Shown piece after piece: positions 24,668 through 31,327 of a DNA stretch of 31,685 nucleotides. Below the pieces are notes generated by a model, which saw only the letters and a list, made by a program, of their open reading frames with translations, searched no databases and was not told where the DNA came from. Location: positions 1 through 31,685 of the forward strand of contig CAKUMQ010000031.1 of assembly GCA_934667845.1 (NCBI GenBank), read 5' to 3'. The translations under genes were made by a program, and so were the position numbers. How positions within the stretch are numbered: the stretch's first letter is position 1; each line of letters opens with the position of its first letter. The stretch is from an uncultured Eubacteriales bacterium. Lineage in GTDB: Bacteria; Bacillota; Clostridia; Oscillospirales; Acutalibacteraceae.

Positions 24668-24698
24668 GCCCCTCTTTCTCCCTGCTGAAAATAAAAAA

Positions 24699-24742
24699 GA
24701 CACAGAACAGATCTGACTTTCCGTCAGGTCCAGCTCTGCGTC
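24699..24742 (-). terminator. Terminator or attenuator hairpin in the leader of the YoaP-type gene
   Basis: On the minus strand a long imperfect stem (GACGCAGAGCTGGACCTGAC / GTCAGATCTGTTCTGTGTC, loop GGAAA) is followed by TTTTTTATTTTC. It lies between a consensus promoter and the acetyltransferase remnant. It could end a roughly 110-nt small RNA or act as an attenuator. GACGCAGA occurs twice in tandem and either copy can pair with TCTGTGTC, so alternative folds exist. Confidence 0.7.
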
Positions 24743-24811
24743 TCTGCGTCCGGCTTTTTATCAAATTATATACTATGCAATTGTCGCGGATCGGTCTGTT
24801 CTCCTGTTTGT

Positions 24812-24839
24812 ATTATATTCTCATTTTGGGGAATGTCAA
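24812..24839 (-). promoter_or_regulatory. Consensus promoter for a short leader/small RNA
   Basis: A perfect -35 TTGACA (24834-24839), a 16-bp spacer and a perfect -10 TATAAT (24812-24817) face leftward. The predicted start near 24805 gives about 107 nt to the end of the hairpin at 24699. The rest of the 378-bp gap between the two flanking genes holds only this unit and the next terminator. Confidence 0.8.
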
Positions 24840-24874
24840 GAGTTTTCTTCTTTTATTTTTCCTATCACATGCAA

Positions 24875-24910
24875 AATCAACTGACAAGGGAAGTGCCTTG
24901 TCAGTTGATT
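24875..24910 (-). terminator. Intrinsic terminator after the ATC-hydrolase-like gene
   Basis: A perfect 15-bp stem (AATCAACTGACAAGG and its complement) with a 6-nt loop is followed on the minus strand by TTGCATGTGATAGG. The stem's own TTGATT gives a T-rich base. It lies 80 bp after the gene's stop; the T-tail is weak but the stem is strong. Confidence 0.7.
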
Positions 24911-24990
24911 CGCATCCGTATCTGTAAAGCCTGGTCCGTGACAGACGGAAACTGCATACGGCGGGGACCGCTTTTAGCGTCCTGATATGT

Positions 24991-25618
24991 TCACTCTTTG
25001 TTTCCGGTGATAAAATAGTCGCAGTACTTCCCGCCGTCTGCCAGCGTCTGCTTGCGATGCAGCACACCGTGCTGGAGCGTGATCATGACCTCGTCCAGCT
25101 CGCAGAACAGCGGCATCAGCTCGGGAACGCCGAGCTTTTCCGTATACGCGCAGATGGGGCAGCGGGTAATGCGGTAGTAGCACGCGCCCTCATACGGCTG
25201 CCCCACAAAATCCACCTTGAAGGAGGTCGGATACTTCGCCTCCTTTTCCGGCGTATACCACTTGGCATACTTGACAACGCTCTTTTTGTTCTCCGCCTTA
25301 CCCTTGTCGGTGTTGAGGTCGGTTTTGGCAAAATACCACTTGATATGATAAAGCGAGCGCCGCATCATTTCCTGCACAGTTGTCGGAGGGATCTTCTTTT
25401 CGCTGGCAACATACGGTGCAACGAAGGCGAGAGCGAACAACTCGTTGTACGCCATAGGGTTGTCGTCGCCGATGTCGTCTGCTTTCTCGACCAGCTCCCG
25501 ATAGACCTTTTTGCTCTTTTTCATGATCTCGGCGGCATATGCTTTGCCGTATTTCTCGGTCAGAACTTTTTTTCATGGGGCTTTTGAACATCCAAAAATA
25601 AAAGCCGTTGTATTTCAT
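24991..25618 (-). pseudogene. L-2-amino-thiazoline-4-carboxylic acid hydrolase family gene, frameshifted at an A7 tract
   Basis: The larger open part (ATG 25524, 177 residues) carries the family body: ADDIGDDNPMAYNELFALAF, FKVDFVGQPYEGACYYRITRCPIC with paired cysteines, and CELDEVMITLQHG. It resembles the PF14196 ATC-hydrolase group. The real 5' end is upstream. ATG 25618, with GGGAGG 9 bp before, gives MKYNGFYFWMFKSPMKK, then meets a run of seven A (25567-25573). The continuation VLTEKYGKAYAAEIM is in the next frame. Six A's would join the parts into a protein of about 208 residues. The start is 1 bp after the tetR stop, so the two are one operon. It may be a true frameshift, a sequencing error, or rescued by slippage. 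Confidence 0.75.
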
Positions 25619-25619
25619 A

Positions 25620-26246
25620 TCAGTTAGCCTCCCGTGATGGATCGACGGAATCAAAAAATGCAGCCCAGCCGCCGAAGTGATAGACCATCAGCGCACTCAT
25701 ATAGTTCTCGGCGGTCTTGCGGTCGTGACAATCCGCCACGATCCGCCGATAGCTGTCAAACTGTGCGGAGATCAAAAAGCCAAGCAGCGTTTCGTCCACA
25801 CCGGCAAATCCCGCCGCGTGAAAGAACAGAATGCTTTCTTTGATCTTGCTCTGCACAATCCCGTCAAAGTAGTGCTCGAAGCTGCTCCCCGCGCTGCGGC
25901 AGAGGAGCAGCACCGCCTCCCCGTAGTGATCGAAGATCAGGTGAAGGATCGCCGCAGATTCATGCTGCATGGATATCTTCAGCCCGGTCAGAATATCCGT
26001 GTCCTTACCCGAGTAATAGTCCGCCCGGGTATTCTGAAACAGGGCTTCGATCTCGTCAAGAAGCGGTTTGAGCAGAAAACCAAACAGTTCGTCCTTCGAT
26101 ACATAGCGCGTCTGGATCGCGCCGACAGTCGCTCCAGCTTTCTCGGCGATCTTCCGGAGCGACGCGCCCGCAAAGCCTTTTTCCAAAAACTCCTCGCGGG
26201 CGGCTGTGACGATCTTATCGTCAAGGGAATGGTTTCGCAGCGCCAT
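25620..26246 (-). CDS. TetR/AcrR family transcriptional regulator
   Basis: This 208-residue one-component repressor has an N-terminal HTH (residues about 6-55: KIVTAAREEFLEKGF, then ASLRKIAEKAGATVGAIQTRYVSKDEL, the TetR recognition helix region) and a larger ligand/dimer domain. ATG 26246 (MALRNHS) is preferred to GTG 26258 because GAGGGTG is better spaced for it. It is the first gene of a two-gene unit with the ATC-hydrolase-like gene, driven by a consensus promoter overlapped by palindromes, so autorepression is predicted. The inducer is unknown. Confidence 0.93.
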   Translation of the reverse strand: MALRNHSLDDKIVTAAREEFLEKGFAGASLRKIAEKAGATVGAIQTRYVSKDELFGFLLKPLLDEIEALFQNTRADYYSGKDTDILTGLKISMQHESAAILHLIFDHYGEAVLLLCRSAGSSFEHYFDGIVQSKIKESILFFHAAGFAGVDETLLGFLISAQFDSYRRIVADCHDRKTAENYMSALMVYHFGGWAAFFDSVDPSREAN

Positions 26247-26262
26247 TGTTTGTTTCACCCTC

Positions 26263-26298
26263 TATAATTACATTGTAATTGATTACGGCGTAATTATA
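26263..26298 (-). promoter_or_regulatory. Nested palindromic operator, probably for the TetR regulator
   Basis: Two perfect 13-bp palindromes stand in tandem, ATTACATTGTAAT (26267-26279) and ATTACGGCGTAAT (26282-26294). They are 2 bp apart and enclosed by a 9-bp outer inverted repeat TATAATTAC / GTAATTATA (26263-26271 and 26290-26298). The array covers the -10 and the predicted start of the tetR promoter, a typical arrangement for TetR autorepression. Confidence 0.8.
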
Positions 26299-26321
26299 AC
26301 GAAAAACTTTGATCCTGTCAA
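26293..26321 (-). promoter_or_regulatory. Consensus promoter for the tetR unit
   Basis: Perfect -35 TTGACA (26316-26321), 17-bp spacer and perfect -10 TATAAT (26293-26298), on the minus strand 47 bp before the tetR start. A full-consensus promoter whose -10 is inside an operator fits tight repression with high induced expression. Confidence 0.88.
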
Positions 26322-26352
26322 GAGGGCAAGGGGAATTTTGTTTTCCAAGCAA

Positions 26353-26380
26353 AAAAGCGCCGCAGTGATGCGGCGCTTTT
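26353..26380 (-). terminator. Intrinsic terminator after the HAD hydrolase gene
   Basis: A perfect 12-bp stem (AAAAGCGCCGCA / TGCGGCGCTTTT) with a GTGA loop begins 3 bp after the stop codon. It is followed on the minus strand by TTGCTTGG, with the T-run formed by the stem base and the next bases (six T). Confidence 0.9.
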
Positions 26381-26383
26381 GCG

Positions 26384-27406
26384 CTATTCAATATTTCCGG
26401 GAATCACGGATTTCAACCCATCTATCAGATGCTGTAATTCACGCCTTTCTTTTGCCGGGATCTTCTCGGGAAAAGCCTTTAAAATATCCTCAAGGTTCTT
26501 TTTCGCCCGAAATGCATCTACCGGCTGCTTTAAAATTTCACGCTCGGTTTTTATGGATTCCTTTGCCGAGATCTCGTCCATTATCTGCTTCATGTATTTG
26601 GCGATCTGACTGTCCCGTGAATAATCCGCCGGTGCATAAAAACTCAGGCGCCCGTCGTTAAACAGCTGATACACTCTCGATCTGTCGTCCTTATCCGGAT
26701 CGAAAACGCCGACGGAATACCCGCCCCGGCTTTTCACCAGCCGCATGCAGGGAATATCGGTAGCGCTGTCGCCTATATAGACGATATTCTCGTAGGGTAT
26801 TCTCAGGTCTTTGTCCGGCATGCTGTCGTTGACCCGCTCATCGTATTCCTCAAGGCACCCCTTGGCGATCCGGAAAATAAACTGGGTCTTGTTGGTGTAG
26901 TTTATCGCCTGAGCCGGCCACTTTGCCACGCCGTCAGCCGAGTATAAATAGGTAGAGGCATATATCCGCTTAAAATACGGCGCGATCTCGCTCCCCTCAA
27001 TAATTTCCTTTAATCCGGAGGAAATGATGTAATGTTCAAGCTCGATGCCTTTCTTTTCGGCATACTCATTCATTCTCTTAAACCAGGACCGCACCCCCTT
27101 ATACAGCTGCACCTTTGCGCCGGAATCCTTGAAATACTCGCGTTTAAGTGATTTGCTCTTAAATTCCGAATACCGCACCAGCTCATACATCCAAGCCAGA
27201 TTCGTGTCCATCCGATTATTTTTTGCCAGCTCGTTTGAGTCTGCCCAAAATTGGTCCTTGTCGATACCGAAGGACGGAATGAGCGTGAAGGTCTGCATAT
27301 CATCCGGCGAAAGCGTTTTGTCAAAATCATAGCAGATCGCCATTTTGGGCTTTCTTCCCCGTATATCGGCTTCGATCTTACTGTATAGCTCTGCTTGGTT
27401 GTCCAT
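26384..27406 (-). CDS. HAD superfamily hydrolase (phosphoserine-phosphatase-like)
   Basis: This 340-residue phosphatase of the haloacid dehalogenase superfamily shows motif I YDFDKTL (D27, D29), motif II IISSGLKE and motif IV IGDSATDIPCM. The C-terminal part, after about residue 240, is a charged helical extension that ordinary HAD phosphatases lack. Start: ATG 27406 with GGAG 10 bp upstream; the GTG at 27415 is too close to that site. It lies 32 bp after the unrecognised 407-residue gene and shares its terminator, so the two are probably one operon. Substrate is unknown. Confidence 0.88.
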   Translation of the reverse strand: MDNQAELYSKIEADIRGRKPKMAICYDFDKTLSPDDMQTFTLIPSFGIDKDQFWADSNELAKNNRMDTNLAWMYELVRYSEFKSKSLKREYFKDSGAKVQLYKGVRSWFKRMNEYAEKKGIELEHYIISSGLKEIIEGSEIAPYFKRIYASTYLYSADGVAKWPAQAINYTNKTQFIFRIAKGCLEEYDERVNDSMPDKDLRIPYENIVYIGDSATDIPCMRLVKSRGGYSVGVFDPDKDDRSRVYQLFNDGRLSFYAPADYSRDSQIAKYMKQIMDEISAKESIKTEREILKQPVDAFRAKKNLEDILKAFPEKIPAKERRELQHLIDGLKSVIPGNIE

Positions 27407-27438
27407 TGCTGTCACTCTCCCCTGTTTTCAAGTATGAT

Positions 27439-28662
27439 CTAACTGTTTTTCATGCTGTACCGATCCAGCTTCCAAGTCATTTTCGCAGCAACTGCTTTTC
27501 CGACTTTTCCATCGGGCAAATGAATGGCTTCGGAAAAACAGACCAATTCGTTCCGGGATACAACGGAAAGATGATCGTTTCCTTCCAAACGGTCTGCTAT
27601 TATATCATAGGCATACACTTCGACCGGATATCCGGAATCACGCAGCGCAAGGGCAGCTGTGACGGCATCCGGTGCTCTTAACTCCGATTCTCCGGAAAGG
27701 AGGAAATGCCACCCTGTATTTTCGTCGTTTCTCGGATACAGGTGCATGCTGTTTGTAAGACTCATTGAGGGGATGATCTCCCAAGGATGAGATCCGTTGA
27801 ACGCATAATCAGGTCCGCTTTTGTTGAACCACTCCTCAAAAGCGGCCGGATCATCCAAAGATACATCTTTCAGTCCGTCGTCTCTGCCGTCTGCGACCGC
27901 ATAATACATCTCCTTGGGTGTTTTTTCTTTGCACAGACCAAGCGCAGTGTATACGACGGCACACGCTTCATAAAAACGCCCCGCCGTCATTTCCCGAAAC
28001 GGTGTATTCAATACTGCTCCGTAACTGAATTCACCCAGGAATCTCCTGACGTCATCCATCTTATAGCCTGCATAAAAGCGTTCCCTTTCTTCCGGATGCA
28101 CTTCCCACAGATCGCCTCTTTTGATCCTCCCCTCGCGATAGTCATACGGAATTTTGCTCAGTATGTTTTTTTCGTAAGTTTCTTTCCGAACCTCGGCAAC
28201 GAATCGCTCGGCTTCTTCAATGGCCCATCGGAGCAATTCCGTATCCTCATATTCCTGTGTGCTGTTTATATCATTGACAGAAAATACATAGCTGTCATCA
28301 ATGAACAAAGCGTAAAATTCTTCGTTGGCATTGCGGGGAAAGTGTTTGACTGAAAGCCGATACCATACTTTCGGAGTGGGATATAGGTCAGCATACTCCT
28401 TTCGCGCTGATTTTTTGACATCGTCAGCAGCCTTTCTGTATGGCATATCGTCTTCATAATGCCAAGCATAAAATTGTCTGAACGTCGGACGATCGGCTTT
28501 ACCCCATATGGTATGAAGAGCATCTTCACCCTGCGGTTCAAGCTGATCGAGGATCTCGGCAAGACGAATCAGCATCGGCTTTGTTTTTACGCCCGCAGCA
28601 TAAGACACAAACGGACTTCCGCCGTGTCGATATGCCTCTATTTCCATTGCGTTAAATTTCAT
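27439..28662 (-). CDS. Hypothetical 407-residue protein (HAD gene partner)
   Basis: I do not recognise this family. The protein is soluble, charged and has no signal peptide or membrane helix. It starts MKFNAMEIEAYRHGG. Visible features are an aromatic-rich segment (PTFRQFYAWHYEDD), NEEFYALFIDDSYVFSVNDIN, GRFYEACAVVYTALGL, and NGSHPWEIIPSMSLTNSMHLYP, which looks like a conserved core. The last 90 residues resemble a small beta-sheet domain (WHFLLSGESELRAPDAV). ATG 28662 has AGGAGGGAG upstream and overlaps, in an ATGA junction, the stop of a short upstream frame. HAD phosphatase gene follows at 32 bp. Base composition is more AT-rich than the left half of the window. Confidence 0.8.
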   Translation of the reverse strand: MKFNAMEIEAYRHGGSPFVSYAAGVKTKPMLIRLAEILDQLEPQGEDALHTIWGKADRPTFRQFYAWHYEDDMPYRKAADDVKKSARKEYADLYPTPKVWYRLSVKHFPRNANEEFYALFIDDSYVFSVNDINSTQEYEDTELLRWAIEEAERFVAEVRKETYEKNILSKIPYDYREGRIKRGDLWEVHPEERERFYAGYKMDDVRRFLGEFSYGAVLNTPFREMTAGRFYEACAVVYTALGLCKEKTPKEMYYAVADGRDDGLKDVSLDDPAAFEEWFNKSGPDYAFNGSHPWEIIPSMSLTNSMHLYPRNDENTGWHFLLSGESELRAPDAVTAALALRDSGYPVEVYAYDIIADRLEGNDHLSVVSRNELVCFSEAIHLPDGKVGKAVAAKMTWKLDRYSMKNS

Positions 28663-28859
28663 GTCTCTCCCTCCTGCTCTATTGCTTGTTCACCGATCGG
28701 CTCTGCGGTAAACCGATCCACACAAATTTTGACCCAATTCACTTGTCAGTCGTCCGCCTCGCACTCCCGCTTTGTATAGCGGTAAACATTTCTCACATCA
28801 ATATCCGCCTTATGCTGTATTTCGATCACTCCGGATACCTTTGCAAGTCGGGATTCCCT
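28659..28859 (-). pseudogene. Possible coding remnant upstream of the 407-residue gene
   Basis: On the minus strand this stretch reads in one frame VSGVIEIQHKADIDVRNV, YRYTKRECEADD, then TGA (28746-28748), then QVNWVKICVDRF, TAEPIGEQAIEQEGET. Its final TGA overlaps the ATG of the next gene (ATGA). Composition looks protein-like on both sides of the single stop. An upstream TAA at 28860 limits it, and no good start with ribosome site is seen. It could be a decayed small gene or chance. Confidence 0.3.
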
Positions 28860-28875
28860 TTATAAGCAAAGCCTC

Positions 28876-29442
28876 TCACAGCGTGTCATTTTCAATATCT
28901 TTTATCTTTCCGGCAGGAACTCCGCCGACAAGCGTATTATCCGGCACATCCTTTGTCACGACAGCTCCGGCCGCCACCACAACATTGCTGCCAATCGTCA
29001 CTCCCGGCAGGATCGTCACATTGCCGCCGATCCAAACATCGTTGCCGATACGGATCGGCTTTGCGATGCCAAGGTGTCGACGCCGCCCCATCGGGGAAAG
29101 CGGATGCCCCACAGTGGAGATCAGGGTGTTCGGACCGATCATCACGTTATCGCCGATATAGACTTCCCGAATATCCAGAATGGTCAGATTGTAATTACCG
29201 GTGAAATTGTTGCCGATATAAATTTTCTTCCCGTTATCACAGTTGAACGTCTTGCCGATCCAGACCTTCTCTCCGACACTGCCGAGCATAGCTTTTAACT
29301 GCGCATACTGCGCGTCATAGTCGGTGTCGTCAATGACGTTATACTTTTTGCACTGAAGCACGGCATTTTCTTTCCGCATCTACACTTCCGGATCGTCATA
29401 GCAGTATTCCATCCCGGCTTCCAGCTTTTCAAGCTCTGTCAT
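28876..29442 (-). pseudogene. Hexapeptide (maltose/galactoside-type) O-acetyltransferase with in-frame TAG
   Basis: The gene should start at ATG 29442 (MTELEKLEAGMEYCYDD) behind GGAGG at 10 bp. Codon 21 is TAG (29380-29382), immediately followed by ATG and the rest of the frame (MRKENAVLQCKKYN...). The total would be 188 codons. The body is a left-handed beta-helix acetyltransferase: repeats IGNNFTGNYNLTILD, VYIGDNVMIGPNTLIST, the catalytic-type histidine in VGHPLSP, then VWIGGNVTILPGVTIGSNVVVAAGAVVTKDVP and VGGVPAGKI. Only the N-terminal helix is cut off. Re-initiation at the ATG right after TAG could still give a 167-residue enzyme. It lies 37 bp after the membrane protein gene. Confidence 0.8.
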
Positions 29443-29479
29443 GATTATTGCACCTCCGCAGATCACTCTTGTTGTCTGA

Positions 29480-29974
29480 TCAAAGCCATATTTTGCCGAT
29501 CAGTACCGCGGCCCCGGCGACCGCAAGGGCAATAACCAGGTATAATACAGTAGCTAGGCTTCGTTTGATGATCACGCTTTTCCACGGCTTCACATAAGGA
29601 ACGCCCTGCATTCCCTCAATGACCCAGATCCTGCTGTGACCCACCCACAGTCTGTCCATAACGATCCCGTCAAACCAATTCATCGCCACCAAAAAGAGAA
29701 CCGCCTGAAAATATGCGGTTTTAAAATCCGTCACACGGTTCCAAACGGAAATGATCAAAATCGGGACGATCAGCATAACCAAACAAAACGGGATCATAAA
29801 GCGTTTCCCTTTCACCATGGTGGCATTCCTATCCGCAATCCCCCGTTTTTGCGCCTCGTCTATGTATTCCTTGGGGTAAAAGTACAGGCAATTGCGCCCG
29901 TCGTTTCTTACCGCGCATTTTACGAGCAGAAAAAACAGAAAGCAGTATAATACGATCTGCAGCACCAGAAGCAT
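29480..29974 (-). CDS. Hypothetical small membrane protein
   Basis: I do not recognise the family. The 164-residue protein has four hydrophobic helices (about 2-20, 60-80, 88-102 and 140-160). A cytoplasm-like segment with NCLYFYPKEYIDEAQKRGI follows helix one, and MNWFDGIVMDRLWVGHS with WVIEGMQGVPYVKPWK lies between helices three and four. These WFDG/DRLWVGHS parts look conserved rather than random. ATG 29974 has GGGAGG 8 bp upstream and a plausible promoter 50 bp further. The acetyltransferase gene follows at 37 bp. Confidence 0.72.
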   Translation of the reverse strand: MLLVLQIVLYCFLFFLLVKCAVRNDGRNCLYFYPKEYIDEAQKRGIADRNATMVKGKRFMIPFCLVMLIVPILIISVWNRVTDFKTAYFQAVLFLVAMNWFDGIVMDRLWVGHSRIWVIEGMQGVPYVKPWKSVIIKRSLATVLYLVIALAVAGAAVLIGKIWL

Positions 29975-30023
29975 GTGAAAAGCCTCCCGTATCTCATTCT
30001 GATCACTTTAACTTGCTGATATT

Positions 30024-30053
30024 ATCATAGCACAAAAAAACCGTTTTTTTCAA
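30024..30053 (-). promoter_or_regulatory. Promoter for the membrane protein-acetyltransferase unit
   Basis: -35 TTGAAA (30048-30053), an 18-bp spacer and an extended -10 TGC-TATGAT (TATGAT at 30024-30029), minus strand, 50 bp before the ATG at 29974. Confidence 0.65.
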
Positions 30054-30095
30054 TGACTCCTGTTCGCATTACAGACACATTTCTGTCCCTGCCGC

Positions 30096-30206
30096 TCATT
30101 TCGTCAATCCCGCATGATACAGAAAGTCCTCGGTCTGTGATCTGCCATAGGGCAGATCCGGGTCAGGCGGTAGCCGATACAGCGCCTCCGCATCACCGGG
30201 CTGCTG
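30096..30206 (-). pseudogene. Possible coding remnant in the 309-bp gap before the MBL gene
   Basis: The gap 29975-30283 holds no complete gene. On the minus strand one frame reads QQPGDAEALYRLPPDPD, LPYGRSQTEDFLYHAGLTK and then TGA (30096-30098), and looks protein-like. A TAA precedes it (30207-30209), and there is no start. A short frame just upstream in another register (ATG near 30232, MRPQIKQYPYNSS) could be its displaced 5' end. I do not know the family. The rest of the gap holds only the promoter above. Confidence 0.28.
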
Positions 30207-30283
30207 TTATAGGGATATTGCTTAATTTGGGGGCGCATTTGGGATAACAGCGTCCCACCCGACAACAGAACTAAGTTTATCGA

Positions 30284-31048
30284 TTATATATGGATTTGAA
30301 AATCCCGAAACGCAAACGATCCGCTTCCCTGTTGGAGCCTTCCGGCTCTCTCTAATTGTGCAAATCCGGCTTCAATATCAGCAGCCAGTGAAACGGGGAT
30401 ATCCAACTGATGATGTCCGGGCAAGATCTTATTGATCTTGTATTCCCGTATTCTCCGTATAGATCGGTAGAATAGCCGCGGGTCAGTGGTTGGATAAAAT
30501 GCGTCAAGGCAGCCTTTGTATATCAGATCCCCGGAGTACAGATAGTTTCGTCCCGACTCATAAAAACAACAGTGCCCGGGAGAATGTCCCGGTGTGTGGA
30601 TGACCTGAATTTCCCGCCCGCCAAGATCCAGATGATCACCGTCGTGAAAAATTCTTTGCGGCATACCCTGAAAGATCTGATAAGCGTCAATGTTAAAATC
30701 CGCCGGAAAATCGCACGGAAGCCTCGTCAAATTCTTTCTGACGGTTTGCAGCGGTATCGGAAAACTGACGAACAGCCATTCCTTTTCCGCTTCGTGTACG
30801 GCGATATGATCAAAATAACCGTGTCCTCCGATGTGATCCCAATGGACATGCGTTGTAACGACCTCGACAGGCAGTTCCGTCAAACTGTCCACAACATTTT
30901 TAATATGGGAAACCCCTAATCCGGTATCGATCAGCATTGCACTCTCCTGCCCACACAGCAGATAGCTATGCGTTTCTTCCCAGTGTTTGTATTCGCTGAT
31001 CGCAAACGTCCGGGAGTCGATCTGCTCCACAGTAAACCAATTATTCAT
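30284..31048 (-). CDS. MBL-fold metallo-hydrolase
   Basis: This 254-residue metallo-beta-lactamase-fold hydrolase has the zinc motif THVHWDH at residues 66-72 (H67, H69, D71, H72). HTPGHSPGHCCFY, SGDLIYKG and LPGHHQLD complete the metal site. It has no signal peptide, so it is likely cytosolic, of the glyoxalase II/lactonase-like group with unknown substrate. ATG 31048 (MNNWFTVEQ) follows GAGGAA at 10 bp; the upstream TTG extension is not needed. It stands alone between the tRNA terminator and the remnant-bearing gap. No clear promoter was seen. Confidence 0.9.
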   Translation of the reverse strand: MNNWFTVEQIDSRTFAISEYKHWEETHSYLLCGQESAMLIDTGLGVSHIKNVVDSLTELPVEVVTTHVHWDHIGGHGYFDHIAVHEAEKEWLFVSFPIPLQTVRKNLTRLPCDFPADFNIDAYQIFQGMPQRIFHDGDHLDLGGREIQVIHTPGHSPGHCCFYESGRNYLYSGDLIYKGCLDAFYPTTDPRLFYRSIRRIREYKINKILPGHHQLDIPVSLAADIEAGFAQLERAGRLQQGSGSFAFRDFQIHI

Positions 31049-31110
31049 AATAGATACATTCCTCAACAAATTCCAGCTTTGCCAAACTCAGATGTAATGG
31101 ACCGGCACAA

Positions 31111-31151
31111 AAAAGTCCGCCGTAATTTTGATAAAATTACGGCGGACTTTT
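31111..31151 (-). terminator. Intrinsic terminator of the tRNA operon
   Basis: A perfect 19-bp stem (AAAAGTCCGCCGTAATTTT and its complement) with a 3-nt loop begins at the CCA end of tRNA-Ser and is followed on the minus strand by TTGTGCC after six T. It ends the six-tRNA transcript. Confidence 0.93.
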
Positions 31152-31242
31152 GGCGGAGAAGGAGGGATTCGAACCCTCGAACCGCTGTTAACGGTTACAC
31201 GATTTCCAATCGTGCGCGCTCGACCAGCTACGCGACTTCTCC
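31151..31242 (-). tRNA. tRNA-Ser (GGA)
   Basis: Acceptor GGAGAAG pairs with CTTCTCC, discriminator G, encoded CCA. The anticodon arm is CACGA-TTGGAAA-TCGTG with anticodon GGA. A long variable arm (about AACCGTTAACAGCGGTT) marks it as class II serine tRNA. TTCGAATC T-loop present. Confidence 0.96.
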
Positions 31243-31246
31243 ATTA

Positions 31247-31321
31247 TGGAGGTGCCACCCAGATTTGAACTGGGGAATCAGGGTTTTGCAGACCCTTGCC
31301 TTACCACTTGGCCATGGCACC
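31247..31321 (-). tRNA. tRNA-Cys (GCA)
   Basis: Acceptor GGTGCCA / TGGCACC, discriminator U as expected for cysteine, encoded CCA, anticodon loop CTGCAAA (GCA), T-loop TTCAAAT. 75 nt with CCA. Confidence 0.96.
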
Positions 31322-31327
31322 GGATAA

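Noticed and set aside
24690..24806. T-box or other named riboswitch in the leader of the YoaP-type gene
   Set aside because: No T-box sequence (TGGNACC-like), no specifier-loop pattern and no conserved block of a riboswitch class that I know; kept only as an unassigned leader.
30032..30050. A7-CGG-T7 inverted repeat as a terminator
   Set aside because: The stem is only A-T pairs and lies inside the spacer of a better-supported promoter.
30053..30247. Plus-strand 64-codon frame
   Set aside because: The opposite strand of the same stretch looks more protein-like (YGRSQTEDFLYHAGL), and the plus frame has no ribosome site.
24611..31048. A defence or toxin-antitoxin island next to the tRNA operon
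   Set aside because: None of the genes shows a nuclease, toxin, restriction, reverse transcriptase or phage signature; the recognisable ones are acetyltransferases, hydrolases and a TetR regulator.
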